A DNA stretch of 64,000 nucleotides from the NCBI GenBank assembly GCA_036563805.1, contig DATCLS010000032.1:124001-188000 (forward strand), given 5' to 3'. Under the pieces are notes generated by a model. That model did not search any database, was not told the origin of the DNA, and saw nothing but the letters and a program-made list of their open reading frames with translations. Position numbers and translations under genes: made by a program. Each line of letters starts with the position of its first letter. The first letter of the stretch is position 1. This stretch comes from DATCLS01 sp036563805. Its GTDB lineage: Bacteria > Actinomycetota > Acidimicrobiia > Acidimicrobiales > VFJN01. Of the stretch, positions 8,835 through 16,579 are shown piece by piece.

Positions 8835-10127
8835 ATGGCGTCGGACCTGTCCAAGTCGCTCGGCGAGCGGGCGTGGGCCCGCGAGCCGGTGCCCGTGGAC
8901 CTGGGCCGGATGCGGCGCGAGCGCCACGCCCGGCTCCAGGCGGCCATGGCCGACCAGGGCGTGGAGGTGGCCGTGCTCCTCCACGGGCCCCACGTCGCCT
9001 ACGCCACCGGCCGCCCGGTGACCGGCGCGGACGTGACCCAGGTCGTCGTCCGGCGGCCGGTGGCGGTCGTCGTGGCCGGCCACGACCGGCCCCACCTCCT
9101 CGAGCCCGACCCGGTCGTGGCGGAGGCGGTGGCGGCGGGCGGCGACGTCGAGGTCCACCCCGGGGCGGCGGTCGAGCTGGACGAGGGGGTCGCGGCGCTG
9201 GGCCGGGCCCTGGCCGCCGTGGCGGGGCCGCTGGCCGGCCGCCGGGTGGCGGTCGACGCCCAGACCGGCGCCATGCTGCGGGCCGGTGTGCCCGCCGGGC
9301 CCGCCGCCCCCGACGCCGGCGCCGCGGGCGAGGCCGCCCCGGCCGACGGTGTGGGCGACGCCGCGTCGGTCGTGGCGGCGGCCAAGATCGTCAAGACCGC
9401 CGACGAGCTGGCGTGCATCGACCGGGCCCAGCGCGCCAACGAGGAGGCGATGGCGGCGACCCGGCGAGCGCTGCGCCCGGGCGCCACCCGGGCCGACGTG
9501 GCCGGCGTGTTCCTGGCCGAGCTGGCTCGGCTCGGCGCCGGCGCCAACCTGATCGACCCCATCTTCCAGCCCATGCCCCGCACGGTGGCGGCCGGGCCCC
9601 GCACGACGACCGGCGACGTCGCCTTCCCCACCGGGGTCGGCAACCCGACGTTCGGCGAGGGCGACGTGGTCTGGGTCGACACGGGCATCGACCATCTCGG
9701 CTACGCCTCGGACTTCGGCCGGACCTGGATCGTCGGCCGCGACCCCGACGCTGCCGAGCGCGAGCTGTTCGCCCGCTGGTGTGCGGTCATGGCCGCCGTG
9801 CTCGACACGCTGGCGCCCGGCGCCACCGGCGGCGACCTGTGCCGGGCGGCCGAGGCGGCCGCCGGCGGCGAGCGGCCCTGGCTGCCGCACTTCTACCTGG
9901 CCCACGGCGTGGGCGTCGAGAGCGCGGAGATGCCGCTGGTGGGCACCGACCTGGGCCCGCCGTTCGACGACCGGCTGGTCCTGGCGCCGGGCATGGTGCT
10001 GGTGCTCGAGCCGGCGGTGTGGGAGGACGGCGCCGGCGGCTACCGGGCCGAGGAGGTGGTGACCGTGACCGACGACGGCTGGGCGCACCTGGGCGGCAAC
10101 TGCGGCTACGGGGAGTTCGGGCCGTGA
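8835..10127 (+). CDS. M24 family metallopeptidase (Xaa-Pro dipeptidase/creatinase fold)
   Basis: A 430-residue pita-bread fold enzyme. The N-terminal creatinase-like domain covers roughly residues 1-185 and the catalytic M24 domain the rest. Metal ligands are in place: Asp of WVDTGID, Asp of YASDFGRTW, His of LAHGVGVES, Glu of LVLEPAVW and Glu of YRAEEVV. The ATG at 8835 follows a G-rich Shine-Dalgarno. Its stop overlaps the start of a second, related M24 gene. Family members cleave X-Pro dipeptides or hydrolyse C-N bonds in small molecules (creatine, ectoine type); the P450 neighbour and pairing suggest a small-molecule substrate. Confidence 0.88.
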   Translation: MASDLSKSLGERAWAREPVPVDLGRMRRERHARLQAAMADQGVEVAVLLHGPHVAYATGRPVTGADVTQVVVRRPVAVVVAGHDRPHLLEPDPVVAEAVAAGGDVEVHPGAAVELDEGVAALGRALAAVAGPLAGRRVAVDAQTGAMLRAGVPAGPAAPDAGAAGEAAPADGVGDAASVVAAAKIVKTADELACIDRAQRANEEAMAATRRALRPGATRADVAGVFLAELARLGAGANLIDPIFQPMPRTVAAGPRTTTGDVAFPTGVGNPTFGEGDVVWVDTGIDHLGYASDFGRTWIVGRDPDAAERELFARWCAVMAAVLDTLAPGATGGDLCRAAEAAAGGERPWLPHFYLAHGVGVESAEMPLVGTDLGPPFDDRLVLAPGMVLVLEPAVWEDGAGGYRAEEVVTVTDDGWAHLGGNCGYGEFGP

Positions 10128-11266
10128 CCGCCGGGGCGGGCGCCGGCGGGACCGCGAGCGCCGGGGTGGCTAACGACGGGGCCGCAGGCGGCGGGTTCGC
10201 GGTGGGCGAGCGGGAGCTGCGGGAGGACCGGCGCCGGCGCCTGTTCGACGCCCTCGACCGGGCCGGCCTCGACGCCCTGGTGCTCGGGCGGCGCGACGCC
10301 ATCGCCTACGCCACGGGCGTCCGGTCGCTGTGGACGGCCGGGACCCGGGCGGCGGCGCCGGCCTGTGTGCTGGTCGCCGAGGGCCGGGCCGTGCACCTGC
10401 TGTCCACCTGGGACGAGGGCGTGCCCGACGAGATTCCGTTCGACCACCTGTACGGCGTGACCTGGAACCCGACCATCCTGGCCGAGGCGGTGGCCGGCAT
10501 CGCCGGCCTGGGCCGGGCCCGCCGGGTGGGGGTCGACGGCCTGTCGGTGGGCCTAGCCGGCCTGCTGGCCCGGGCCGCGCCGGAAGCCGAGCTGGTGCCG
10601 GCCGACGACCTGCTGACCGCGGTGCGGGCCGTGAAGGCGCCGGGCGAGGTCGAGCGCATCCGGGCCGCCACGGCGGTGGCCGCCGCCGGCGTCGCGGCCG
10701 CCGCCCGTGTCCTCGAGGGCGGCGGGGACCCGGCCGCGGCGCGGGGCGCCGCCCTGCGGGCGCTCGCCGCCCGGGGGGTCACGGTCCCGGTGGCGCCGCC
10801 GGCGGTCGGCGACCTGGGCGGCGGCCTGGCGACCGTCGACGTCGGCGTGCTGGCCGATGGCTACGAGGGGACGCTGGCCCGCACGGTCGCCCGGCCCTCC
10901 ACTTCGGGGGCGGCGGCGCGGGTGGCCGCGGCGCGGGCAGCGCAGGAGCGCCTGATCCGGGCGTGCCGACCCGGGGCCACCGGCCGCGACCTGCGCGCCG
11001 CCGCGGCCGAGGCCGGGCTCCCGGCCGAAACCGGGCGCGGGGACGGGGTCACGTCCAGGTCCGGTGGGCTGGGCGGGTCCGGCAGCCCGGCCTGGCTCGT
11101 GCGGGGGAGCGGGATGGGCGTCGAGCTCCCGGTCGTGTCCGCCGAGACCGGCGCCGACGCCGAGCTGGTCGCCGGCATGGTGCTGGCGGTCGAGGCCCGG
11201 GTGGACGGCGCCGTCCGCCGGGACGCCGTCCTGGTCGGCCCCGACGGGCCGGCGCCGCTCGGTTGA
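10124..11266 (+). CDS. M24-fold protein lacking metal ligands (likely pseudoenzyme partner)
   Basis: A 380-residue paralogue of the preceding gene, starting at a GTG that overlaps its stop. The two-domain architecture is kept, including an ALVLGRRDAIAYATGV N-terminal motif parallel to the neighbour's AVLLHGPHVAYATGR. Aligning the catalytic domains shows that the second metal Asp is replaced by Thr (TVDVG...YEGTLART), the His by Ser (GSGMGVE), and the final Glu by Asp (VRRDAVLV); only the first Asp and one Glu remain. It is probably catalytically dead and may form a heterodimer with the active copy, or bind ligand. Function is inferred from coupling and residue loss only. Confidence 0.8.
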   Translation: MTAGAGAGGTASAGVANDGAAGGGFAVGERELREDRRRRLFDALDRAGLDALVLGRRDAIAYATGVRSLWTAGTRAAAPACVLVAEGRAVHLLSTWDEGVPDEIPFDHLYGVTWNPTILAEAVAGIAGLGRARRVGVDGLSVGLAGLLARAAPEAELVPADDLLTAVRAVKAPGEVERIRAATAVAAAGVAAAARVLEGGGDPAAARGAALRALAARGVTVPVAPPAVGDLGGGLATVDVGVLADGYEGTLARTVARPSTSGAAARVAAARAAQERLIRACRPGATGRDLRAAAAEAGLPAETGRGDGVTSRSGGLGGSGSPAWLVRGSGMGVELPVVSAETGADAELVAGMVLAVEARVDGAVRRDAVLVGPDGPAPLG

Positions 11267-11345
11267 CGCCGCCCCCACGCCCCCGCCGACGGCCAGCCCG
11301 CGCCGGGCTACGGTTTCCGATCCGGTCGCACCTAAAGTGGCCAGA

Positions 11346-12365
11346 ATGGCACCGATGGGCGATCCCCTGCCGCCGGTCGAGCAGCTCCGGCCCGGGCTCT
11401 GGACGATCCCCGTGCCGTTGCCCAACACCTCGCTGCGGTACGTGTTCGTCTACGTGTTCGAGACCGACCGGGGGGCGTACATCGTCGACGCCGGCTGGAA
11501 CACGGACGAGGCCTACGCCGCCCTCCAGGCCGGGCTCCGCACCGCCGGCTACGAGGTCGGCGACGTCCGGGGGGTGCTCGTCACCCACATCCACCCCGAC
11601 CACTACGGGCTGGCGGGCCGGGTGCGCGAGGCGTCCGGGGCGTGGATCGCGCTCCACCCGGCCGACGCCGCCCTGATCCACGACCGCTACACCGACCCGA
11701 GCGACCTGCTCGAGCGGGTGGGAGCGGCGCTCCGGCGGTTCGGAGCGCCGCCCGAGGAGATCGCCACCCTCCGGGCGGCGGCGATGCCCGTCCGGCCGTT
11801 CGTCGACGCCGTCCTGCCCGACGTGCTGCTCGAGGACGGCGAGCGGCCCGAGGTGCCGGGGTGGGACCTGTCCGCCATCTGGACGCCGGGCCACTCGCCC
11901 GGTCACCTGTGCTTCTGGGAGCCGGCCAACGAGGTCCTGCTCACCGGCGACCACGTGCTGCCCCGCATCACGCCCAACATCCCGTTCCACCCGCAGGCCG
12001 GCGACAACCCGCTCGGCGACTTCCTGGCCGCGCTCGACAAGCTGGAGCCCTACCGGCCGACCGAGGTGATGCCCGCCCACGAGCACCGGTTCCACGATCT
12101 CCACGGGCGGCTGGACGAGCTGCGGCGCCACCACGCCGAGCGGTTCCGCGAGGTCATCTCGGCCATCGCCGCCGGCCACACGACGGCCTGGGCCATCGCC
12201 AGCCAGATGAGCTGGTCGCGGGGCTGGGACGGCCTCGAGGGCTTCATGCGCCGGGCCGCGGTCGGCGAGGCCATGGCCCACATCCGGGCGCTGGAGCGCC
12301 GGGGCGTGCTCCGCGAGGAGCCGGGCGAGCCCTCGCACTGGGAGCTGATCGGCGAGGCCCCCTGA
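11346..12365 (+). CDS. MBL-fold metallo-hydrolase
   Basis: A 339-residue metallo-beta-lactamase fold hydrolase with the dinuclear zinc motif THIHPDHYG, later ligands in TPGHSPGH and TGDHVL, and PAHEH near the C-terminal end of the fold. About 70 further residues form a helical winged domain (TTAWAIASQMSW...EGFMRRAAVGEAMAHI) often found in this subgroup. ATG 11346 is used; another in-frame ATG lies at 11355 and neither has a clear Shine-Dalgarno. The 79-bp gap after the M24 pair is short enough for co-transcription. The substrate is probably a thioester or ester, unknown. Confidence 0.88.
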   Translation: MAPMGDPLPPVEQLRPGLWTIPVPLPNTSLRYVFVYVFETDRGAYIVDAGWNTDEAYAALQAGLRTAGYEVGDVRGVLVTHIHPDHYGLAGRVREASGAWIALHPADAALIHDRYTDPSDLLERVGAALRRFGAPPEEIATLRAAAMPVRPFVDAVLPDVLLEDGERPEVPGWDLSAIWTPGHSPGHLCFWEPANEVLLTGDHVLPRITPNIPFHPQAGDNPLGDFLAALDKLEPYRPTEVMPAHEHRFHDLHGRLDELRRHHAERFREVISAIAAGHTTAWAIASQMSWSRGWDGLEGFMRRAAVGEAMAHIRALERRGVLREEPGEPSHWELIGEAP

Positions 12366-12396
12366 CCGGGCGGCGCTGACGCCGGCCCCCGTCGGC

Positions 12397-13110
12397 TCAG
12401 GCCGGGCTGCCAGCCCGCTCGACGGCCCGCTCGATCACGGGGACGAGCAGGTCGGGCCGGGAGAGCATGACGTCGTGGTCGGCGTCGAGCTCGACGATCT
12501 CCTCCGGGTCGAGGTGCCCGACCATGGCATCGACGCGGGCGGCGTCGACCGTGGCGTCGCGGGCGCACCGCACGTAGGTGGCGGGCACCCCCGACCCGTA
12601 GCCGCTCACCGTGTCGACGAACAGTCCCACCGGCTCGGGCACGAGGCGGCGGTAGTGATCGCGGAACACGTCCGGCGGCAGGTCGCCGGCGAACATGCGG
12701 CGGGCCGTCTCCTCGTCCGGCAGCGGCTGGGCGGCGGTCGGGTCCTCCACGGCCGGGGCGGCGTCGCCGAGGAACAGCCCGAAGACCGTCTGGCCGGGTG
12801 CCAGGACGAGGGCGGCGACGTAGACGAGCCGAGCGATGCGGTCGGGCGCCCGGTTGGCGGTCTCGGTGATGGTCATCCCGCCCATCGAGTGGCCGACGAG
12901 GACGAAACGGTCGAAGCCGGCGGCGCCCGCGTCCTCGAGCACGGCCTCGACGCAGTCGGCCACCCGGATGCGGCGGCCGCCGGCCGGGCGGGCGCCCCGC
13001 CCCGGCAGGTCGACCGCCACCGCGGGCACGGACAGGCGCGGGCGGACCGCGTCCCAGCACCAAGCCCCGTGGTAGCCCCCGTGCACCAGCACCACCCCGT
13101 CGACGGCCAT
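12397..13110 (-). CDS. Alpha/beta hydrolase
   Basis: A 237-residue alpha/beta hydrolase of the small esterase/hydroxynitrile-lyase-like group. The oxyanion motif is HGGYHGAWCW, the nucleophile elbow is GHSMGG, and a C-terminal DADHDVMLSRPDLL supplies the His. It is convergent with the MBL gene, 31 bp apart. Upstream lies an unusual long non-coding region with an inverted repeat at 13184-13199 that could serve its promoter. Likely an intracellular esterase of unknown substrate. Confidence 0.88.
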   Translation of the reverse strand: MAVDGVVLVHGGYHGAWCWDAVRPRLSVPAVAVDLPGRGARPAGGRRIRVADCVEAVLEDAGAAGFDRFVLVGHSMGGMTITETANRAPDRIARLVYVAALVLAPGQTVFGLFLGDAAPAVEDPTAAQPLPDEETARRMFAGDLPPDVFRDHYRRLVPEPVGLFVDTVSGYGSGVPATYVRCARDATVDAARVDAMVGHLDPEEIVELDADHDVMLSRPDLLVPVIERAVERAGSPA

Positions 13111-13367
13111 GCGCAGCCTCCCCCTCGGTCTCCCCCTCGATCCGGCCGGCGCCGCCCCCGACGGCGCCGGTGGAGCCGTTTTCCATAGCAGAGACTATGA
13201 CCTCCGCCCGGCCGCCGACAGTGGTGGTCGCGGCGGCGGAAATGCGGTAGTCACCACTCCTGACGGGCGAGCCCCGGCTGCGCTGTACTGCAGCCTGCCG
13301 CCTACCCGCGGGTACCGCGCGAGCGCTGATGATCCCCAGCCGCGTCGGCGCTCGAGCGACCCGGGCG

Positions 13368-13397
13368 CCCTCGCCCCGTCCTCAATCGGGGCGAGGG
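13368..13397. other. Perfect 11-bp hairpin in intergenic region
   Basis: CCCTCGCCCCG pairs exactly with CGGGGCGAGGG around an 8-nt loop TCCTCAAT. It lies 290 bp from the nearest gene end, too far for a simple terminator of either flanking gene, which both start towards or end near the interval. Confidence 0.5.
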
Positions 13398-13464
13398 TGC
13401 AGGCGGGTGGCACGCCCGGCGGGTGCACGCCACGAGCCCGCGGGCCGAGCGGTGGCCCGACCGG

Positions 13465-13526
13465 TGCACGCGGCGGCCCGCCCTCCGTGGAGGCTGACCC
13501 TGCCCTGCGGGCCGCCGCGCCGTGCA
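13465..13526. other. Long inverted repeat (about 17 bp arms) in intergenic region
   Basis: The arm at 13465-13481 (TGCACG then CGGCGGCCCGC) is complementary to 13507-13526 with a two-base bulge. The 25-nt loop itself contains CCTCC/GGAGG. Orientation of any transcript is unknown. Confidence 0.5.
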
Positions 13527-13683
13527 CGCCGGCGCGAGATCGGCGGTGCGGCCCCGGTAGCTCGACCCGGCTGGGGAACGGGGAGCACGCCCGCGGGCCG
13601 CACCTGGAACCCGGTGGATCGGCGGGACATCCAGCGGGTTCGTACCCGTCATGTTAAGGCCGGCCGGCCCGGGAGCAAACCCC

Positions 13684-14283
13684 TCAATCGGTGTTCACCA
13701 GGGCTTTCGCGCCGGCGAACAAGAGGCGGGTCGTTTGCTGCAGGCGCTCGTCGACCTCCTCGATCGTCAGATGGTCGTGCACCCAGGCGAACAGCGCGCC
13801 CTGCCAGGTGAGGGCCAGCGGGACGAGCACCACGTCGGGGTCGGGGAGCTCGTCGCCGATGGCCTCGCGCAGCGTGTCCATGACCAGGGCGTCGGCCTCG
13901 GCCCGGCACTCGCGCACGCCCGGGTCGGACGAGCCCAACGACAGCACGAGCGCCCGGGCCAGCTTCGGTGCCCGGCCGAACGCCACGCACGTCTGGTGGA
14001 GCAGGGCGGCGACGCGGTCGGCGGCGGTGGCGCCTTCGGCCGCCACCGTGCGCAGGGCCCGGGGGAGCGTGCGGTTCCACTCGAGCTGGGCCGCGGCGAT
14101 CAGGTGGTCCTTGGACGAGAAGTAGCGGTAGATCGTGGCCGACGACAGGCCGGTCCGGGCGACGATGTCGCGGATCTGGACGGCGTCGTACCCGCCCTCC
14201 TCGGCCAGCTGGCGGGCGGCGTCGATGGCCCGCCGCTGCGGCTCGCCCCACCGCGGGCGCCGGCGGGACGCTCGTTCGGCCAC
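13684..14283 (-). CDS. TetR family transcriptional regulator
   Basis: A 199-residue TetR regulator. The HTH occupies residues 10-55 with the recognition segment IVARTGLSSATIYRYFSSKDHL. The C-terminal helical domain shows LTWQGALFAWVHDHLTIEEV, as in KstR-like TetR_C domains that bind acyl-CoA or sterol-type ligands. The GTG at 14283 is chosen because further upstream the frame enters the divergent SDR promoter. It diverges from a coniferyl-alcohol-dehydrogenase-like SDR across 63 bp containing a 19-bp palindrome, so it most likely represses that gene and itself. Confidence 0.9.
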   Translation of the reverse strand: MAERASRRRPRWGEPQRRAIDAARQLAEEGGYDAVQIRDIVARTGLSSATIYRYFSSKDHLIAAAQLEWNRTLPRALRTVAAEGATAADRVAALLHQTCVAFGRAPKLARALVLSLGSSDPGVRECRAEADALVMDTLREAIGDELPDPDVVLVPLALTWQGALFAWVHDHLTIEEVDERLQQTTRLLFAGAKALVNTD

Positions 14284-14289
14284 GGGCCC

Positions 14290-14308
14290 AGCGTACCCGG
14301 GGTACGCT
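14290..14308. promoter_or_regulatory. TetR operator palindrome
   Basis: AGCGTACCCGGGGTACGCT is a perfect palindrome of two 9-bp arms around a central G. It begins 7 bp upstream of the TetR start and lies 38 bp before the SDR ATG, the classic position for an autoregulating TetR repressor. Confidence 0.7.
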
Positions 14309-14346
14309 CGCCCCCTCGAAAACCTGTTGTTGGGGTCGGAGGGACG

Positions 14347-15162
14347 ATGACCAACCCGTTCAGCTATGCGGGGAAGCGAGTGGTGGTGACAGGGGCGTCC
14401 TCCGGCGTGGGGGCGGCGTTGATCGAGCTGCTCGCCGAGCTGGGCGCCGAGGACGTCTCGGTCCTCGACGTCAAGGAGCCGTCCGGCCCGCACAGCCGCT
14501 ACCTACCGACAGACCTCGGCGACCCGGCGTCGGTCGACGAGGCGCTGGCGGCCATCGACGGGCCGGTGCACGCGCTGTTCAACAACGCCGGCGTGGCCGG
14601 CACCCAGCCGCCGCTCGTCGTGCTGGGCGTCAACTACCTCGGTCCCAAGCGGCTGACCGCCGGGCTGCTGGAGAAGATGCCGGCCGGGGCGGCCGTGGCC
14701 AACACCGCCTCGATCGCCGGCGGCAACTGGCCCCAGAACCTCGAGGCGATCCTCGAGCTGTGCGCCATCGACGACTGGGACGCTGCCCGGGCCTGGCTCG
14801 AGGCCCACGACGACCTGCTGCGCGACCCGTACTCGTTCTCGAAGGAGTGCATGCAGGTCCACACGATGGTGTCGTCCAAGGCGACCCAGGCCCGCGGGGT
14901 CCGCACCAACAGCGTGTGCCCGGGCGTCATCGAGACCCCGCTCATCCCCGACTTCGAGGCGACCATGTCCCGCCCGCTGCTCGAGTGGACAGCCAACCAG
15001 GGCGCCGGCCGGTTCGCAGCGCCCGCCGAGATCGCCGCCGTGCTCGCCTTCCTCGGCAGCGACGCCTCGACCTACGTCAACGGCGCCAACCTCGTCGCCG
15101 ACGCCGGCTTCACCGCGGCCATGACGACCGGCCAGGTCGACCTCTCGGCGCTCCCGGGCTAG
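14347..15162 (+). CDS. SDR oxidoreductase, coniferyl-alcohol dehydrogenase-like
   Basis: A 271-residue short-chain dehydrogenase/reductase. It has the NAD(P)-binding TGASSGVG loop, FNNAGVAG, catalytic Ser in NTASIAG and the YSFSK Tyr-Lys pair. The GNWPQNLEAILELCAIDDWDAA insertion between Ser and Tyr is typical of the coniferyl-alcohol dehydrogenase/3-alpha-HSD-like subgroup. ATG 14347 is preceded by GGAGGG. It is divergent from, and probably controlled by, the TetR regulator. The likely reaction is reversible oxidation of an alcohol; the true substrate could be an aromatic alcohol or a sterol-like ketone. Confidence 0.88.
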   Translation: MTNPFSYAGKRVVVTGASSGVGAALIELLAELGAEDVSVLDVKEPSGPHSRYLPTDLGDPASVDEALAAIDGPVHALFNNAGVAGTQPPLVVLGVNYLGPKRLTAGLLEKMPAGAAVANTASIAGGNWPQNLEAILELCAIDDWDAARAWLEAHDDLLRDPYSFSKECMQVHTMVSSKATQARGVRTNSVCPGVIETPLIPDFEATMSRPLLEWTANQGAGRFAAPAEIAAVLAFLGSDASTYVNGANLVADAGFTAAMTTGQVDLSALPG

Positions 15163-15218
15163 GGGCACCCCTTCCCGCTCCGGGGACCCGCGCGGGCGAG
15201 GGCCTTAGGCGCCGCCGC

Positions 15219-16226
15219 TCAGGGGACGAGGACGGCCGCGCCGGTGAGGCGGTCGGCCGCCAGGTCGTCGAGCGCCCGGTCGGCCTCCGCCAGCGGGTAG
15301 GACGTCGTCGCCACCGTGATGCCGAGGCGGGCGGCCAGGGTCAGGAACTCCTCGCCGTCGGCCCGGGTGTTGGCGGTCACGCTGCGCACCTGGCGCTCCT
15401 GGAACAGGTGGCGCTGGTAGTCGAGCGGCGGCACCTCGGTCAGGTGGATGCCGGCCAGCGCCAGCGTCCCGCCCCGGTCGAGGGCGGCGAGCGCCCCCGG
15501 CACCAGCTCGCCGGCGGGGGCGAACAGGATGGCCGAGTCGAGCGGCTCGGGCGGCGCGGCGTCGGCCGGGACGGCTGAGTCGGCGCCCAGCTCGAGCGCG
15601 AGCCGGCGGGCGCCCTCCGACCGGGTGACGACGTGGACCCGGGCGCCATGAGCCAGGGCGACCTGGGCGACGATGTGCGCCGACGCCCCGAAGCCGTAGA
15701 TGCCGACGCGCCCGCCGGGCGGCACCGCCGCCCGCTTCAGCGCGCGGTAGCCGACGATGCCGGCGCACAGCAGGGGGGCGGCGTGCTCGTCGTCGAACCC
15801 GTCCGGCAGCCGGTAGGCGTAGGCCTCGTCGACGACGGCCAGCTCGGCGTAGCCGCCGTCCGCGTCCCACCCGGTGAACGCCGGGGCCAGGCACAGGTTC
15901 TCGTCGCCCCGCCGGCAGAAGCGGCAGGCGCCGCAGGTTCGCCGCAGCCAGGCGATCCCCACCCGGTCACCGACGGCGAACCGTCCGGCACCGGGGCCGA
16001 GCCGCTCCACCCGCCCCACCACCTCGTGGCCGGGGACCGTGGCCGGCCGGTGCACGGGCAGGTCGCCCTCGGCCAGGTGCAGGTCGGTCCGGCACACGCC
16101 GCACACCGAGACCCGCACCAGCACCTCGCCCGGGCCGGGCTCGGGGTCGGGGCGCTCGCCGAACGCCAGCGGATGCGTGTCCATCGGTCCCGGCCGGTCG
16201 ACCCACCAGGCCTTCATGCCGGCCAT
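15219..16226 (-). CDS. Zinc-dependent alcohol dehydrogenase (MDR superfamily)
   Basis: A 335-residue medium-chain dehydrogenase. The catalytic zinc site uses CGVCRTDLH and GHEVVG; the structural zinc lobe has the four cysteines of CGACRFCRRGDENLC. The Rossmann motif is seen as GIYGFGASAH. It resembles the AdhA-type actinobacterial alcohol dehydrogenases. The ATG at 16226 is used with GGTGG upstream; 16217 is an alternative. Convergent with the SDR gene, 56 bp apart. Oxidises primary alcohols or reduces aldehydes; natural substrate unknown. Confidence 0.9.
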   Translation of the reverse strand: MAGMKAWWVDRPGPMDTHPLAFGERPDPEPGPGEVLVRVSVCGVCRTDLHLAEGDLPVHRPATVPGHEVVGRVERLGPGAGRFAVGDRVGIAWLRRTCGACRFCRRGDENLCLAPAFTGWDADGGYAELAVVDEAYAYRLPDGFDDEHAAPLLCAGIVGYRALKRAAVPPGGRVGIYGFGASAHIVAQVALAHGARVHVVTRSEGARRLALELGADSAVPADAAPPEPLDSAILFAPAGELVPGALAALDRGGTLALAGIHLTEVPPLDYQRHLFQERQVRSVTANTRADGEEFLTLAARLGITVATTSYPLAEADRALDDLAADRLTGAAVLVP

Positions 16227-16579
16227 CGTGCCACCCGGCGCGGGGCCGGGAAAACGCCCGCCGGAAGCTTGCGGCCTATTGACCGCGGCGGCTAAGAAGA
16301 GGCTCCTGGCAGACGTCGATTCGCCGTCAGGCGTCAGTTGCTGACGGTCGGCCACAGGGTCGAGGGTCGGCGGGCGCAGCCGGGCGCCGGGTGCGGGGCG
16401 CCCGTCCTGCGAGATCGCCGTGGTGGGGGGTTCCGGGGTGCCCGGTCCCCAGGGCCTCCCACCATCGGCACCCGTCCTTCGGGTCGGGTCCTTCGAGTGG
16501 GCGCCGGCGACAGGGTCGCCAGCGGCCCGTCGCCGCCCGAGCTGCCATCATCGGTGGCGCGGCGAGAGGGGGAGCGACG
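16227..16579. other. 353-bp divergent intergenic region
   Basis: The gap separates the divergent alcohol dehydrogenase and MBL genes. I see no coding sequence. It contains a 15-bp palindrome at 16332-16346 and scattered short GC-rich stems near 16460-16500. The promoters of both flanking genes should lie here. Confidence 0.5.
16332..16346. promoter_or_regulatory. Palindrome, possible operator
   Basis: CGTCAGTTGCTGACG has 6-bp perfect arms around TTG. It sits about 105 bp upstream of the alcohol dehydrogenase start and 234 bp upstream of the MBL start. No regulator gene is adjacent, so the binding protein is unknown. Confidence 0.35.

Larger units (their letters stand above)
13111..13683. other. 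573-bp gene-free interval with strong secondary structure
   Basis: No convincing protein is encoded: open frames on both strands are Arg/Pro/Gly-rich, overlap one another and match no family. The interval contains an inverted repeat at 13184-13199 (CATAG, 6 nt, CTATG), a perfect 11-bp hairpin at 13368-13397 and a 17-bp imperfect long stem at 13465-13526 enclosing a smaller CCTCC/GGAGG hairpin. GTGCACG occurs three times. This density of stems suggests a structured RNA or a degenerate insertion; hallmarks of RNase P RNA, tmRNA or tRNA were looked for by eye and not seen. Confidence 0.5.

Noticed and set aside
13109..13657. Overlapping 110-182 codon frames in the 13.1-13.7 kb gap
   Set aside because: All are Arg/Pro/Gly-rich, mutually overlapping on both strands and without start context; none resembles a protein family.
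13630..13662. tRNA-like GGTTCGTACCC segment in the structured intergenic region
   Set aside because: The loop has T instead of A at the conserved position 58, the stem does not pair over five bases, and no acceptor or anticodon arm could be built.
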